From assembly GCF_004353225.1 (NCBI RefSeq), contig NZ_CP037934.1, forward strand, positions 2,294,001-2,358,000: a DNA stretch of 64,000 nt, in the 5' to 3' direction. This document shows positions 39,620 through 54,099 of the stretch, piece by piece (the stretch's first letter is position 1; every line of letters begins with the position of its first letter). The notes beneath the pieces were generated by a model. The model was given only the letters and a program-made list of their open reading frames with translations. It did not search any database and was not told where the DNA came from. The DNA comes from Marinobacter sp. JH2 (GTDB lineage: Bacteria > Pseudomonadota > Gammaproteobacteria > Pseudomonadales > Oleiphilaceae). A program made the translations under genes and the position numbers.

Positions 39620-40534
39620 GCCCTCGACCGCCAGCACAGGCTTCATATAAGAAATCGGAGCTGTCGCTTCGTCTTCGAACGTCACAACTTCCCACGACTC
39701 CTCTTCGGCCTTGAGCTTACGCAGCAGCTTGTTGTTTAAGCCGTGACCCGACTTAACGCCACGGAACTCACCAATCAAACTGTTGCCAAGCAGATAAAGA
39801 TCCCCGATCGCGTCCAACACTTTGTGCTTAACGAACTCGTCGTCGTAGCGCAAACCGTCTTCGTTCAGAATTTTGTAGTCATCAACCACAATCGCATTAT
39901 CGACACTACCACCAAGGGCCAGATTCATGGCTCGCAGCTTCTCGATATCACGCATAAACCCAAATGTACGGGCACGAGATACTTCTTTTACGAAGGAAGT
40001 GCTTGAGAAGTCGACCGTTGCGGTTTGGGCGCGGCCCTTAAACACCGGGTGATCGAAATCAATACCAAAGCTGACCTTGAAGCCTTCGAACGGAAGGAAG
40101 GTGGCTTTTTTACCATCTTCTTCAACCGTCACTTCCCGCTTGATACGGATAAAGCGCTTGGCAGCATCTTGTTCGGCAATGCCTGCGGATTGCAGCAGGA
40201 ACACGAACGGGCCGGCCGATCCGTCCATAATAGGCACTTCGGCAGCGCTTAGCTCTACGTAACAGTTATCGATTCCGAGACCAGCCATAGCAGACAGTAA
40301 GTGCTCTACTGTTGCCACACGCACACCGTCTTTTACCAGCGTCGTGGACAGCGTGGTCTCACCCACATTTTCCGCACAGGCACGAATTTCGACTACTGGG
40401 TCGAGATCCGTGCGCCGGAAGATGATTCCGGCATCGACCGGGGCCGGCTTCAGAGTCAGGTAAACCTTTTCCCCTGAATGCAGGCCAACACCGGTCGCGC
40501 GGATGGTGTTTTTGAGTGTGCGTTGTCTAATCAT
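39617..40534 (-). CDS. lpxC: UDP-3-O-acyl-N-acetylglucosamine deacetylase LpxC
   Basis: LpxC is the committed zinc deacetylase of lipid A synthesis. The 305-residue protein has the opening [19 protein letters not shown], the zinc histidines in [17 protein letters not shown] and [16 protein letters not shown], and the [12 protein letters not shown] region. It is the last gene of the cell-wall cluster, 212 bases after ftsZ; the gap probably holds its own promoter. Stability is usually controlled by FtsH through the C-terminus, which here ends PVLAVEG, typical of the family. Confidence 0.97.
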   Translation of the reverse strand: MIRQRTLKNTIRATGVGLHSGEKVYLTLKPAPVDAGIIFRRTDLDPVVEIRACAENVGETTLSTTLVKDGVRVATVEHLLSAMAGLGIDNCYVELSAAEVPIMDGSAGPFVFLLQSAGIAEQDAAKRFIRIKREVTVEEDGKKATFLPFEGFKVSFGIDFDHPVFKGRAQTATVDFSSTSFVKEVSRARTFGFMRDIEKLRAMNLALGGSVDNAIVVDDYKILNEDGLRYDDEFVKHKVLDAIGDLYLLGNSLIGEFRGVKSGHGLNNKLLRKLKAEEESWEVVTFEDEATAPISYMKPVLAVEG

Positions 40535-40746
40535 CGGTCATTATTCCGTCACAAAAGAGCGATATTCTCAGCAAAAATCTGCCCGCAGAATATCAGAATT
40601 CAAGACTGAGCACCATTTAACCAACACAAGTTTAGTTAACTTATGCAATAGCTTATGGCTATGATCAATCAGCTCGTCTTTGACAAAGGCTTACACCTTG
40701 CATCCATAATGAATGCACGCCTATCAGTCAGCATCGAGACAGAGTA

Positions 40747-41904
40747 TCAATCAGCCTGCCTACGAAGGAATGCGGGAATATCGAGATAGTCCACGCCTTG
40801 CTCTTCGCTTTCTTTGCTCTGGTCCAGTGCTACATTGCCTTGAGTGACTGCGCGACGACGTAGAATCGCCGGACGATCCAACTGGTTGTAATCGGTTTTG
40901 CCATCCAGAGTGCGCGAGTTATCCACCACTTTGGTCGGCTTTTCACGATCGCCACCCAGACCAGTCGCCACAACCGTGACCTTCAACTCTTCAGTCATTT
41001 CCGGATCAATCACAGTACCCACAACAACCGTGGCAGATTCGGAGGCGAATTCACGGATGATGTCACCCACTTCGGTGAACTCACCCAAGTTCAGGTCCAT
41101 ACCAGCAGTGATGTTAACCAGAATACCTTTGGCACCCTGCAGGTTAACGTCTTCGAGAAGCGGGCTACGAACAGCGGCTTCCGCAGCTTCCTGCGCACGG
41201 TTTTCACCGGTTGCACGAGCTGTACCCATCATGGCCATGCCCATCTCGGACATCACCGTCTTCACGTCGGCAAAGTCGACGTTGATCATACCGTTGCGGG
41301 TGATCAGGTCAGCGATACCTTGAACGGCACCCAGCAGAACATCGTTGGCTGCGGCGAATGCGTCCAGAAGACTGGTTTTCTTACCCATGACCGCCAGCAG
41401 TTTTTCGTTCGGGATGGTGATCAATGAATCAACGGTTTCTTCCAGCTCTTTCAAGCCAGATTCGGCAACGCTCATGCGCTTGCCGCCCTCAAACTGGAAC
41501 GGCTTGGTAACCACCGCTACCGTCAGAATACCCATTTCGCGGGCCACTTCGGCCACGATAGGCGCGGCTCCGGTACCGGTACCGCCACCCATGCCAGCGG
41601 TAATGAATACCATATCAGAGCCGTTCAGCGCTTCAGCGATGCGGTCACGGTCTTCAAGAGCGGACTGGCGCCCCACTTCCGGGTTCGCACCGGCACCCAG
41701 CCCTTTGGTGATGTTGCCACCCAACTGAATGATCTGACGCGCGTCCAGGTCTGTCAGTGCCTGGGCGTCTGTGTTGGCGCAAATAAATTCTACGCCCTCA
41801 ATGTCGCTGTTAAGCATGTGACGTACGGCATTACCACCGCCACCGCCAACACCGACAACCTTAATGACTGCGCTTTGTTGAACATTATCGACGAGTTCAA
41901 ACAT
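40747..41904 (-). CDS. ftsZ: Cell division GTPase FtsZ
   Basis: FtsZ forms the tubulin-like cytokinetic ring. The 385-residue protein shows VVGVGGGGGNAV, the GTP-binding GGGTGTGAAP motif near residue 107, the catalytic T7 loop NVDFADVKTVM, a disordered linker and the conserved C-terminal peptide DYLDIPAFLRRQAD that binds FtsA and ZipA. An AAGGAG-like site precedes the ATG. It lies 99 bases downstream of ftsA. Confidence 0.99.
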   Translation of the reverse strand: MFELVDNVQQSAVIKVVGVGGGGGNAVRHMLNSDIEGVEFICANTDAQALTDLDARQIIQLGGNITKGLGAGANPEVGRQSALEDRDRIAEALNGSDMVFITAGMGGGTGTGAAPIVAEVAREMGILTVAVVTKPFQFEGGKRMSVAESGLKELEETVDSLITIPNEKLLAVMGKKTSLLDAFAAANDVLLGAVQGIADLITRNGMINVDFADVKTVMSEMGMAMMGTARATGENRAQEAAEAAVRSPLLEDVNLQGAKGILVNITAGMDLNLGEFTEVGDIIREFASESATVVVGTVIDPEMTEELKVTVVATGLGGDREKPTKVVDNSRTLDGKTDYNQLDRPAILRRRAVTQGNVALDQSKESEEQGVDYLDIPAFLRRQAD

Positions 41905-42003
41905 ATCCCCTACTCCTTCGTGCTGTTTCCGATCTATCCAGACCGGCTATTTCATTGATTTTGTATTTTCGAGAAACCTTCGTGTACTACTTCCTGTTTG
42001 CCG

Positions 42004-43239
42004 TCAGAACTGACCGGTAAACCAGGCTTTCATGCGCTCAATCAATGAGGGAGCATCCTCAGCTTTGAGCACCGGTGTCCGGCCAAGGTCCATTTGCCGG
42101 AAACCATGAATCAACAAGCCAACGCCAGTGGCGTATATCGGATTGTTGACTACCTCCGTCATGCCGGATACCGCCTGCGGACAGGCGAGCCTTACCGGCA
42201 TGTGGAAGATTTCTTCGGCCAGCTCGACCACCCCTTCCATGGTGGAGGAACCGCCCGTGATGACGATGCCTGCCGGAATCATTTCTTCGAATCCGGAGCG
42301 GCGTAGTTCGGACTGCACCAACGTGAACAGCTCTTCGTAACGAGGCTCGACGACTTCCGCCAGCGCCTGACGGGAAAGATCGCGCGGCGCCCGATCACCA
42401 ACGCTGGGCACTTTGATGGTGTCTTCAGCGCCTGCAAGCTGGGTCAGCGCACAGGCGTATTTGATTTTGATTTCTTCCGCGTTCTGAGTCGGCGTGCGCA
42501 GGGCCATCGCGATGTCATTGGTCACCTGATCGCCGGCGATAGGAATGACGGCAGTGTGGCGGATAGCGCCCCCGGTAAATACGGCGATGTCAGTAGTCCC
42601 GCCACCCACATCCACTACGCAAACCCCAAGCTCTTTCTCATCTTCGGTCAGGATGGCGTGGCTGGAGGCCAGCTGCTCCAGAATGATGTCATCCACTTCC
42701 AGGCCGCAGCGCTTCACACACTTATCGATGTTCTGGGCCGCGTTGACAGCACAAGTGACCAAATGCACCTTGGCTTCCAAGCGAACACCAGACATACCCA
42801 TAGGCTCTTTGATGCCCTCCTGGTTATCGATGACGAATTCCTGCGGCAAAATGTGCAGCACTTTCTGGTCAGCCGGGATCGCTACCGCCTGAGCCGCGTC
42901 AATAACCCGGTCAATATCTGCTTGAGTCACTTCACGGTCCCGAATCGCGACAATGCCGTGAGAGTTCAAACTCTTGATGTGACTGCCAGCAATGCCCGCA
43001 TACACGGAATGAATCCGACAACCTGCCATCAACTCGGCTTCTTCCACCGCCCTCTGGATGGCTTGCACGGTGACTTCAATGTTCACCACCACGCCGCGCT
43101 TAAGACCGCGAGATGGGTGCGAGCCAATTCCGACGACTTCAATGGTTCCATCCATTTTGCGTTTGCCGACGATCGCAACCACCTTGGAGGTTCCGATATC
43201 CAGGCCGACAATCATGTTTTCCGTTTCAACCGATGACAT
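42004..43239 (-). CDS. ftsA: Cell division protein FtsA
   Basis: FtsA is an actin-like ATPase that tethers FtsZ to the membrane and recruits later division proteins. The 411-residue protein shows MIVGLDIGTSKVVAIVGK, the CVVDVGGGTTDIAVF phosphate loop, VITGGSSTMEGVVELAE and the C-terminal amphipathic helix SLIERMKAWFTGQF that binds membrane. The ATG at 43239 is used; a TTG four codons upstream is unlikely. Confidence 0.98.
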   Translation of the reverse strand: MSSVETENMIVGLDIGTSKVVAIVGKRKMDGTIEVVGIGSHPSRGLKRGVVVNIEVTVQAIQRAVEEAELMAGCRIHSVYAGIAGSHIKSLNSHGIVAIRDREVTQADIDRVIDAAQAVAIPADQKVLHILPQEFVIDNQEGIKEPMGMSGVRLEAKVHLVTCAVNAAQNIDKCVKRCGLEVDDIILEQLASSHAILTEDEKELGVCVVDVGGGTTDIAVFTGGAIRHTAVIPIAGDQVTNDIAMALRTPTQNAEEIKIKYACALTQLAGAEDTIKVPSVGDRAPRDLSRQALAEVVEPRYEELFTLVQSELRRSGFEEMIPAGIVITGGSSTMEGVVELAEEIFHMPVRLACPQAVSGMTEVVNNPIYATGVGLLIHGFRQMDLGRTPVLKAEDAPSLIERMKAWFTGQF

Positions 43240-43275
43240 GTGATTCACCAAACCCCAAGTTCGTAATAATCGTTA

Positions 43276-46515
<3,240 letters not shown>

Positions 46516-46523
<8 letters not shown>

Positions 46524-47601
46524 TGGCGGCCTCCAGACAGTAATTCACAACTCTCTCCGTTGCATCAGGGCGCGCCAGCGAAAAAGCGGCCTGTGCCATG
46601 TTCAGGATGCGTTCGCGGTTACCCGCTAAATCTTTCAGTGTGTCGGCCAACAATTCAGGTGTCAGCTGAGACTGAGGAATCAGAATGGCGCCACCCGCTT
46701 TCACCATGTGCTGGCCATTGCGGGTTTGATGATCATCTACAGCGTGTGGGAAAGGCACCAGCACCGCGCCGACACCCGCTGCACACAACTCCGACACGGT
46801 CAATGCGCCTGCCCGGCAAATGACAAGATCTGCCCAGCTATAGGCTTCAGCCATGTCGCGGATAAAGGGCTCAACACTGGCCTCAACCCCCGCGGTTTCA
46901 TAAGCTTCACGCGCGGCATCTGCATTTTTTTCACCGCACTGGTGGCGCACTTCCGGGCGTTCGCTTTCAGGCAAAGTTGCCAGCGCCTGCGGCAATTGCT
47001 GGTTGAACACTTGCGCGCCCAAGCTGCCGCCTACCACCAAAATTCGTGCGGGGGTGGTTCTACCCTCAAACCTTTGCTTGGGCTCTGGCAATGTTGCCAA
47101 GTCTTTACGCACCGGATTCCCGGTGCAGCGGGTCACCGTCTTATCACCGAAACTACCGGGAAATGCTTCCAACACAATGCTCGCGAAGCGCGTTAACAAC
47201 CGGTTGGTCATGCCCGCAACCGCATTCTGCTCATGAATAATCAACGGTCTGCGCAGCAACCAGGCAGCCACCCCACCCGGTCCAGTAACAAACCCACCCA
47301 TACCGACAACAGCGTCTGGGTTGATTCTGCGAAGATGGGTATAGGCTTCACCGAGCGCTCGCATCAACCGGAACGGTGCCAGCAACAACGCCAGCTTGCC
47401 CTTGCCTCTCAAACCCTTAATGTGAATCAGCGACAGCGGTATTTCGGTCTCACCAATCAACCGCTCTTCCATGCCGCCTTTGGCACCGAGCCAATGCACT
47501 TCATGGCCCTGCTCTTGCAACGCCCGAGCTGTGGCCAGTGCTGGGAATACATGGCCGCCTGTTCCACCCGCCATCATGAGGAAGCGACGAGGACTAGTCA
47601 T
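46516..47601 (-). CDS. murG: Lipid II-forming N-acetylglucosaminyltransferase MurG
   Basis: MurG transfers GlcNAc to lipid I at the inner membrane, giving lipid II. The 361-residue GT-B protein shows [16 protein letters not shown] at its start, the [11 protein letters not shown] loop, [13 protein letters not shown] and the UDP-binding [24 protein letters not shown]. The ATG at 47601 overlaps the ftsW 3' end by eight bases; a longer frame from 47703 lies inside ftsW and is rejected. Confidence 0.98.
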
Positions 47602-48793
47602 AAACCGCGCCTCCTTTAACTTTTCGGGCAGGTTTGTCTGCCGCCATTTTCTCTTTATCCAAACGTTCCATTTCGACCCTGGCAATGATACCCAGACCCA
47701 CACACGTCACTAACAAACTGGAACCACCGTAGCTAACCAATGGCAACGTGAGCCCTTTCGTTGGCAGCAGGCCGGTCGTTACACACATATTGATGGCCGC
47801 CTGCAAACCAACCAGCATCGCGATCCCATAGCTGAAACATGCCCCAAATGGCATGCCACTTCGTTCGGCTCGGCGACCGATCACGAAACCGCTCACCACC
47901 AGAGCGGTAAACAGGGCTACCACGATCAGCGCCCCGATCAGACCAAATTCTTCGGCAATGACTGCGAAAATGAAGTCAGTGTGGGCCTCTGGCAAAAAGA
48001 ACAGCTTCTGGACTGAATTGCCCAGCCCCACGCCTGTCCACTCGCCTCGACCAAATGCAATTAACGATTGAGTGAGCTGATAACCACTATCAAACTGATC
48101 CTTCCAGGGATCGAGGTAACTGACGACCCGTTTCAAACGGTATGGGGCACTCACGACCAACACCGTGCCGGCAACGACCATCAGGCCAATCAGCGGCAGA
48201 AAGCGCGTGAGCCGAACTCCGCTCAAGAAGATCACGCCGGCGGCCGCGGCACTCAGCACCACCGAGGCGCCAAAATCCGGTTCGATCATCAGCAATCCAA
48301 CCGCCAGCCCCAACACCAACAATGGCCGAATAAATCCGGACCAATCATTCAGCAGGGCATCACGACGGCGAACAACATATCCCGAGAGATAAGCGATCAA
48401 ACACAGCTTAGCGACCTCGGAAACCTGAACGTTAAAGACGCCCATCGGTATCCAGCGAGTTGATCCGTTAACCGTACGACCAAGCGGTGTCAAAACCAAA
48501 ACCAAAACCAGTATGCCGACACCCAATAGAAGCCACCCACTGCGCTCCCACCAAGAGATCGGAATATTCACGGCAACCAGAGCGGCCAAACAACCGAGCA
48601 TGGCGAAAATCACTTGCCGTACCACGTAGTGATAACTGTTACCTAGCGTTGCTGCGGCCACGTCCATAGAAGCGGACGAGATCATAACCATGCCAATCAC
48701 CAACAAAGCCACGGAGGTCAGCACTAAAACTGGTAGTGGCTGAAATTCAAGCCCTTTGGTCTGGAGCTTCGAAATGCTGGCTGCTACTTGCAT
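47594..48793 (-). CDS. ftsW: Septal SEDS glycosyltransferase FtsW
   Basis: FtsW polymerises septal glycan with FtsI. The 399-residue membrane protein has ten hydrophobic segments and the SEDS marks: LGRTVNGSTRWIPMG, the PEAHTDFIFAVIAEEFGL segment with the catalytic aspartate nearby, and LPLVSYGGSSLLVTC. ATG at 48793 overlaps the murD TGA by one base; a GTG one codon upstream is ignored. RodA at 5.5 kb is its elongation-specific relative. Confidence 0.97.
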   Translation of the reverse strand: MQVAASISKLQTKGLEFQPLPVLVLTSVALLVIGMVMISSASMDVAAATLGNSYHYVVRQVIFAMLGCLAALVAVNIPISWWERSGWLLLGVGILVLVLVLTPLGRTVNGSTRWIPMGVFNVQVSEVAKLCLIAYLSGYVVRRRDALLNDWSGFIRPLLVLGLAVGLLMIEPDFGASVVLSAAAAGVIFLSGVRLTRFLPLIGLMVVAGTVLVVSAPYRLKRVVSYLDPWKDQFDSGYQLTQSLIAFGRGEWTGVGLGNSVQKLFFLPEAHTDFIFAVIAEEFGLIGALIVVALFTALVVSGFVIGRRAERSGMPFGACFSYGIAMLVGLQAAINMCVTTGLLPTKGLTLPLVSYGGSSLLVTCVGLGIIARVEMERLDKEKMAADKPARKVKGGAVYD

Positions 48794-50133
48794 CACAGCA
48801 CCTCCACCAACGCGCGGAACTGATCACCACGGTCGTTATAGTCCTTAAACATGTCGAAACTGGCGCAGGCCGGGGACAACAACACCCGATCGCCAGCACA
48901 AGCCACTTCTCCGGCTTTAGCAACCGCCTGCCCGAGAGAATCTGCAGAAATCGTTTCAACGCTTTGCCCGAGCGCGTCAGAAATTGCGATCGCATCGCGG
49001 CCAATCAAAACAACCGCTCTACAACACGCCTTAACCGGCTCGGCCAAAGGAGTAAAATCAGCACCTTTACCATCGCCTCCGACGATCAAAACGACCTTGC
49101 CCTGATCTGGCACCAAGCTTTCGATGGCCGCGACGGTTGCGCCTACATTGGTGCCTTTGGAATCGTTGATGTAATCAACGCCATCCAGATTCCGGACAAA
49201 CTCGCAGCGATGCGGCAAACCGCGAAACTCTCGGGCCACATCCAACATGACCGGCATTGGCAAACCGGCGGCCTGGCCAAGCGCAAAAGCAGCCATCACA
49301 TTGCTGATGTTATGGCGCCCCATCAGTTTCAATTCGCTGGCCAGCAGCAAGTTGTCAAAACCAAAGGTAATCCAGGTACCTTGGTCGTCATCACGGGTAC
49401 TGAAGGTATCGGGATTGACGCGATTGAAGCCAAAACACAGAAAACGGAGGTTGTCCCTCGCCATTGGCGTGCTCAGCGCATCATCAAGATTGACAATGGC
49501 GTGCTGGCAGCCGCGATATACCCGTTGCTTAGCCTGGAAATACGCCATTTTATCCGGGTAACGATCCATGTGATCATCGCTGACGTTCAACACGGTGGCT
49601 GCCACAGCGTTGAGGGTGTCAGTGGTCTCCAACTGGAAACTTGAAACCTCAAGAATGTATAGATCTGCGCCCTTTCCGAGTAGATCCAGAGCCGGCGTAC
49701 CAATATTGCCACCCACTTGCACCTTTCGCCCGGCGGCCTTCGCCATTTCACCCAGCAAGGTGGTTACGGTGGTTTTCCCGTTAGATCCCGTGATGGCAAC
49801 GACAGGCGCATCAGCGGCCTCGGCAAACAGATCAATATCACCGCGAATTAATACGCCACTCTTCGCAGCCGCGTCAATGGCCTGCTCGGCGATGCTGATA
49901 CCCGGGCTGACCACGAGCTCGCTGAACTCAGCAAACAGACCTGGGTCGAACTCTCCGAGGTGCACAGGCACTTCCGGCCACCGCTCTTTCAGCTCGTTCA
50001 GCCCCGGCGGGTTAGCACGACTATCTGCCACGGTCACCGACCGGCCTTGTTCGGACAAATAGCGCACGCACGAGAGCCCGGTTTTCCCGAGCCCTACGAT
50101 CAATGTGCGACGATCCGAAACAATGACACTCAT
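48793..50133 (-). CDS. murD: UDP-N-acetylmuramoyl-L-alanine--D-glutamate ligase MurD
   Basis: MurD adds D-glutamate to UDP-MurNAc-L-Ala. The 446-residue protein shows VGLGKTGLSCVRYLSEQG, VSPGISIAEQAIDAA, the P-loop AITGSNGKTTVTTLLGEMA, LEVSSFQLE, and GLPHRCEFVRNLDGVDYINDSKGTN. It is followed by the coupled ftsW and preceded by mraY, 15 bases away. Confidence 0.98.
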   Translation of the reverse strand: MSVIVSDRRTLIVGLGKTGLSCVRYLSEQGRSVTVADSRANPPGLNELKERWPEVPVHLGEFDPGLFAEFSELVVSPGISIAEQAIDAAAKSGVLIRGDIDLFAEAADAPVVAITGSNGKTTVTTLLGEMAKAAGRKVQVGGNIGTPALDLLGKGADLYILEVSSFQLETTDTLNAVAATVLNVSDDHMDRYPDKMAYFQAKQRVYRGCQHAIVNLDDALSTPMARDNLRFLCFGFNRVNPDTFSTRDDDQGTWITFGFDNLLLASELKLMGRHNISNVMAAFALGQAAGLPMPVMLDVAREFRGLPHRCEFVRNLDGVDYINDSKGTNVGATVAAIESLVPDQGKVVLIVGGDGKGADFTPLAEPVKACCRAVVLIGRDAIAISDALGQSVETISADSLGQAVAKAGEVACAGDRVLLSPACASFDMFKDYNDRGDQFRALVEVL

Positions 50134-50148
50134 AACGACGTTACTTTC

Positions 50149-51234
50149 CTATCGGAGTTTCAGACTGGCCAAGCCAATCAGTACGAGAACCACAGTAATC
50201 ACCCAGAACCGCACGATGACTCGCGGCTCCGGCCAACCTTTCAATTCAAAATGGTGGTGCAACGGTGCCATACGGAAGATACGGCGCCCGGTCAGGCGGA
50301 ACGAAGCCACCTGAAGAATCACCGAGACGGTTTCCATCACGAACACTCCGCCCATAATGAACAGGACGATTTCCTGGCGCACAATGACCGCGACCACACC
50401 CAAAGCCGCGCCCAATGCCAGCGCACCTACATCCCCCATAAACACTTGGGCGGGATAGGTGTTAAACCACAAGAACCCAAGGCCCGCGCCGACTAGAGCA
50501 CAACAGAATACGATGAGCTCTCCGGTACCCGGCAGGTGTGGGATCAACAAATAATTGGCAAATTGGGCGTGCCCCGAGACGTAAGCAAAGATGGCGAGCG
50601 CACCGGCAACCATCACAGTGGGCATAATGGCCAGCCCGTCCAGTCCATCAGTCAGGTTCACCGCGTTGCTACTACCCACAATCACGAAGTAAGTCAGCAG
50701 AATGAACAGAACTGGCCCCAGAGTCAGGGACACATTTTTCAGGAACGGCAGATACAAAGACGTTTCCTGCGGCAACGTCGAAGTTGCATACAGAACCACG
50801 GCAGCAGCGGCCCCAATCACCGATTGCCAGAAGTACTTCCAGCGACCGGGCAAACCACGGGGATTGCGTTCAACCACTTTACGATAATCATCCACCCAGC
50901 CGATCGCACCGAACAAAATGGTAACCAGCAGTACGGTCCAGACATAGCGATTGCTCAGGTCTGCCCACAGCAGCGTTGAAATGGCGATTGCCACAAGAAT
51001 CAACGCACCACCCATTGTGGGCGTGCCGGCCTTGCTCAGATGGGTCTGAGGGCCGTCATCCCGAACCGCCTGCCCAATCTGGTACTGGCTGAGCTTACGG
51101 ATCATCAGCGGACCGATCATCAGAGAAATCAGGAGTGCTGTCAGCACTCCAAAAATAGCGCGCACGGTCAGGTACTGAAACACCGTCAGCGCAGAAAAAT
51201 ATTGAGATAAAACCTCTGTCAGCCAGAGCAGCAT
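50149..51234 (-). CDS. mraY: Phospho-MurNAc-pentapeptide translocase MraY
   Basis: MraY transfers phospho-MurNAc-pentapeptide to undecaprenyl phosphate, forming lipid I. The 361-residue protein has ten transmembrane segments and the conserved [22 protein letters not shown] with the catalytic aspartates, [10 protein letters not shown] and [21 protein letters not shown]. Its start overlaps the murF 3' end by 16 bases. Confidence 0.98.
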   Translation of the reverse strand: MLLWLTEVLSQYFSALTVFQYLTVRAIFGVLTALLISLMIGPLMIRKLSQYQIGQAVRDDGPQTHLSKAGTPTMGGALILVAIAISTLLWADLSNRYVWTVLLVTILFGAIGWVDDYRKVVERNPRGLPGRWKYFWQSVIGAAAAVVLYATSTLPQETSLYLPFLKNVSLTLGPVLFILLTYFVIVGSSNAVNLTDGLDGLAIMPTVMVAGALAIFAYVSGHAQFANYLLIPHLPGTGELIVFCCALVGAGLGFLWFNTYPAQVFMGDVGALALGAALGVVAVIVRQEIVLFIMGGVFVMETVSVILQVASFRLTGRRIFRMAPLHHHFELKGWPEPRVIVRFWVITVVLVLIGLASLKLR

Positions 51235-52616
51235 GCGTTTTTCACCTTTGTCTGCATTCCCTCCACCACGCGATCCATGGCAGAACTTCGAGAACCTTTG
51301 ACCAGCACCACCATGGCACCTTGGCGGCCATCAACGATGGCATCCACAGCTTGCTCATGGGTCTGGAATTGTTCAGCACCTTGTCCGTAGCCCTTGGCGT
51401 AGCCCTCACAACCCGGCCCCACCAGCAACAAACGTTCAATACCTTTTTCTTTGGCGTGAGCCCCGACCTCGGCATGCAGGTCGTCGACCTGTTCACCCAG
51501 TTCAGCCATAGCGCCCAACACAGCCACCCGGGGCCCCGGGTATCCGAAAAGCACATCAATCGCGGCCTTCATGGAAGCTGGATTCGCGTTGTAACTGTCG
51601 TCGATGATCGTAAATCCCGGGACAGGCTCTAACACCTGCAAGCGCCCCTTGACGGCTTGGACGCCGCTTAGCCCTTGCACAAGCTGTTCGTCGGTTGCAC
51701 CCAGTTCGCGACACGCGGCAATGGCGCACAAGGCGTTACTGATATTGTGCTCACCAACCAGCGGCAGGGTGAATTCACAGCACCAGCCATCGGGGCCTTT
51801 CGCCTTGACCGCCATGGTCTGATCGGGCGCAATCTGAGCCTCAGCCCGATAGTCCGCTTCCGGATGCTTCATCCGTGACACACTTACGACCCGGCGTCTG
51901 CCGGCCCGCGCAAGCCACTGATCATATGCAGGGTCATCCCGATTGAGTACAACCAAACCCTGCTCGGCGACGCCGTCAACGATCTCGCCTTTAGCTTTGA
52001 CGATGTTCTGGTAACTGCCAAAGCCTTCGAGGTGCGCCTGACCGGCGTTGGTCAGAATCACTACTTGCGGGCGCACAAGAGCAACGGTGTGGGCAATTTC
52101 ACCCAAACCACTCGCACCCAGTTCAACGGCACCGTATTGATGTTCAGGCGCCATCCGGAACAGCGTTAACGGCACACCAATGTGGTTATTCAAGTTACCT
52201 TCGGTCGCAAGTGCCTCGCCCATCTGCGCGAGAATCGCGGCGGTTAACTGGCGCACGGTTGTCTTGCCACTACTACCAGTGATGGCCACCAACTGAGCGC
52301 TGCTTTCGTTGCGATTTCCGGCCGCCAACACTGCAAGCGCGTTAACCGTGTCATCGACCACCAGTTGCGGAAATGGCACCGAATCGTCTGCGGCTTCTAC
52401 TACGGCAGCAACGGCGCCTTGCAAGCGAGCCTGCTCAAGAAACTCATGACCATCGAACCGCTCGCCACGCAGAGCGACAAACAGCTGACCATCACCAACC
52501 GCGCGGGTATCGGTGGATACCCCCTCAAACCGCATTTTTTCAGCATCAACCGGCTTTCCCGCCAACGATGCACCTAGCCAAGACTGGGCTTCGGCCAGCG
52601 AAAAGGCGCGCATCAT
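51219..52616 (-). CDS. murF: UDP-MurNAc-tripeptide--D-Ala-D-Ala ligase MurF
   Basis: MurF attaches D-Ala-D-Ala, completing the pentapeptide. The 465-residue protein shows the [24 protein letters not shown] uridine-binding domain, the P-loop [39 protein letters not shown] and [18 protein letters not shown]. Its start overlaps the murE stop by four bases. Confidence 0.97.
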   Translation of the reverse strand: MMRAFSLAEAQSWLGASLAGKPVDAEKMRFEGVSTDTRAVGDGQLFVALRGERFDGHEFLEQARLQGAVAAVVEAADDSVPFPQLVVDDTVNALAVLAAGNRNESSAQLVAITGSSGKTTVRQLTAAILAQMGEALATEGNLNNHIGVPLTLFRMAPEHQYGAVELGASGLGEIAHTVALVRPQVVILTNAGQAHLEGFGSYQNIVKAKGEIVDGVAEQGLVVLNRDDPAYDQWLARAGRRRVVSVSRMKHPEADYRAEAQIAPDQTMAVKAKGPDGWCCEFTLPLVGEHNISNALCAIAACRELGATDEQLVQGLSGVQAVKGRLQVLEPVPGFTIIDDSYNANPASMKAAIDVLFGYPGPRVAVLGAMAELGEQVDDLHAEVGAHAKEKGIERLLLVGPGCEGYAKGYGQGAEQFQTHEQAVDAIVDGRQGAMVVLVKGSRSSAMDRVVEGMQTKVKNACCSG

Positions 52617-54097
52617 GCCACACCTCCATTCAGGTGCAACTGATTCTGTACCTGTTCAGCATCACTGAAAGGAATTTTTTGGCCCGCCGCTTCCTGCCAG
52701 GTTTCGTGCCCCTTGCCCGCCACCAACACCAAGTCCTTCGGGCCGGCCATGGCGACAGCTTGGGCAATGGCAGTCGCTCGGTCATGGATAACCTGATAAT
52801 CGGCGCCTTCGGAGAAACCTTCTTCAATATCTTTGGCAATGTGCGCCGGGCTTTCTGACCTCGGGTTGTCATCCGTCACGATGACCACATCCGCTCGCTG
52901 CTGCGCTTCAGCCGCCATCTCAGGGCGTTTGCCCGGATCGCGATCACCGCCGCAACCAAATACGCAGATCAGTTTTCCTTCCGTGTGAGGTCGCAGCGCC
53001 GCTAGCGCATTGGCCAGCGCATCTGGCGTGTGTGCGTAATCAACGACCACGCAACGGCCATCTGCCCCCGTGTACTTTTCCAATCGGCCTGCTGGAGGCA
53101 CCAACCTGGAACAGGCATCTACGGCACGATCGACCGGAACACCCAGCGATAACACCGTAGCCATAGCGGCCAAAACATTGCTCGCGTTGAAACTGCCCAA
53201 CAGAGGCACTTCCAATACAAACTCGCCCCACAAGCCATCGACCGTCGCACGAAAACCCGAAGCAGTCGGGGTAAATTCTTTCAACCACAGCTCTGTCTGG
53301 GCTTCATGGAGGCTGTACCGTACCCGATCACACAACCCTTCTATCTGTTCGTATAACTGGCGCCCAAACGGGTCGTCGAAATTGATGACAGAGAAGTGCA
53401 GCTCTTCGCGGCGAAACAAGCCAGCCTTGGCCTCGCCATAGGCTTCCATGGTGCCGTGATAATCCAAGTGATCCCGGGTCAGATTGGTGAAGACCGCCCC
53501 GGTCATGGCAACTTTGTTAATACGCCCCTGCGCCAATGCATGGGAAGACACTTCCATAACCGCGGCGCGACCTCCATCTAGGCGAATCTGGTGCAATATA
53601 CGGTTAACCTGAACGACATCCGGAGTGGTGTGAGTTGCTGGCTGCAAACTACCGGGCATACCGTAACCTAGAGTACCAAGCACTCCGCAGGGCGTACCCG
53701 CCTCTTGCAACAACGCCGAGATGTATTGAGTGACCGACGTTTTCCCGTTGGTACCCGTCACGCCTACAACCCGCAAATGCCGAGAGGGATGTTCAAAAAA
53801 ACGCGTGGCGATGCGCCCCATCTGATCCCTAAGGCCAACAATCGGAACAATCAGAGCACCGTGGCGCTCATGACACTCTTGCGGCATCTTTGCTTCCAAT
53901 AGAACCGCGGTGGCACCAGCCGAGATTGCTTGATCTAAGTAGGCATCGGCCGGAGTCTTTGCCCCCGACAACGCAATAAATGCGTCACCAGAAGCAACAT
54001 TACGACTATCCGTTTGCAGACCATGGATAGTGACATCAAACACTGAAGGCACGTCAACAATGCCTTGCAACAGGGTACTAATAGACGTGATACACAT
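52613..54097 (-). CDS. murE: UDP-MurNAc-L-Ala-D-Glu--2,6-diaminopimelate ligase MurE
   Basis: MurE adds the third stem residue. The 494-residue protein shows DSRNVASGDAFIALSGAKTD-like uridine binding, the P-loop VTGTNGKTSVTQYI, EVSSHALAQGR and the amino-acid specificity motif DDNPRSE. DNPR selects meso-diaminopimelate, so the wall is the Gram-negative A1-gamma type. A helper motif VAGKGHETWQ is near the end. It is separated from ftsI by two bases. Confidence 0.98.
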   Translation of the reverse strand: MCITSISTLLQGIVDVPSVFDVTIHGLQTDSRNVASGDAFIALSGAKTPADAYLDQAISAGATAVLLEAKMPQECHERHGALIVPIVGLRDQMGRIATRFFEHPSRHLRVVGVTGTNGKTSVTQYISALLQEAGTPCGVLGTLGYGMPGSLQPATHTTPDVVQVNRILHQIRLDGGRAAVMEVSSHALAQGRINKVAMTGAVFTNLTRDHLDYHGTMEAYGEAKAGLFRREELHFSVINFDDPFGRQLYEQIEGLCDRVRYSLHEAQTELWLKEFTPTASGFRATVDGLWGEFVLEVPLLGSFNASNVLAAMATVLSLGVPVDRAVDACSRLVPPAGRLEKYTGADGRCVVVDYAHTPDALANALAALRPHTEGKLICVFGCGGDRDPGKRPEMAAEAQQRADVVIVTDDNPRSESPAHIAKDIEEGFSEGADYQVIHDRATAIAQAVAMAGPKDLVLVAGKGHETWQEAAGQKIPFSDAEQVQNQLHLNGGVA

Positions 54098-54099
54098 AG

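Noticed and set aside
40535..40746. Possible small gene or RNA between lpxC and ftsZ
   Set aside because: AT-rich, no coding frame of note and no stable structured RNA visible; probably the lpxC promoter region.
48736..49644. 302-codon plus-strand open frame across ftsW and murD
   Set aside because: Antisense shadow of two conserved genes; no recognisable domain.
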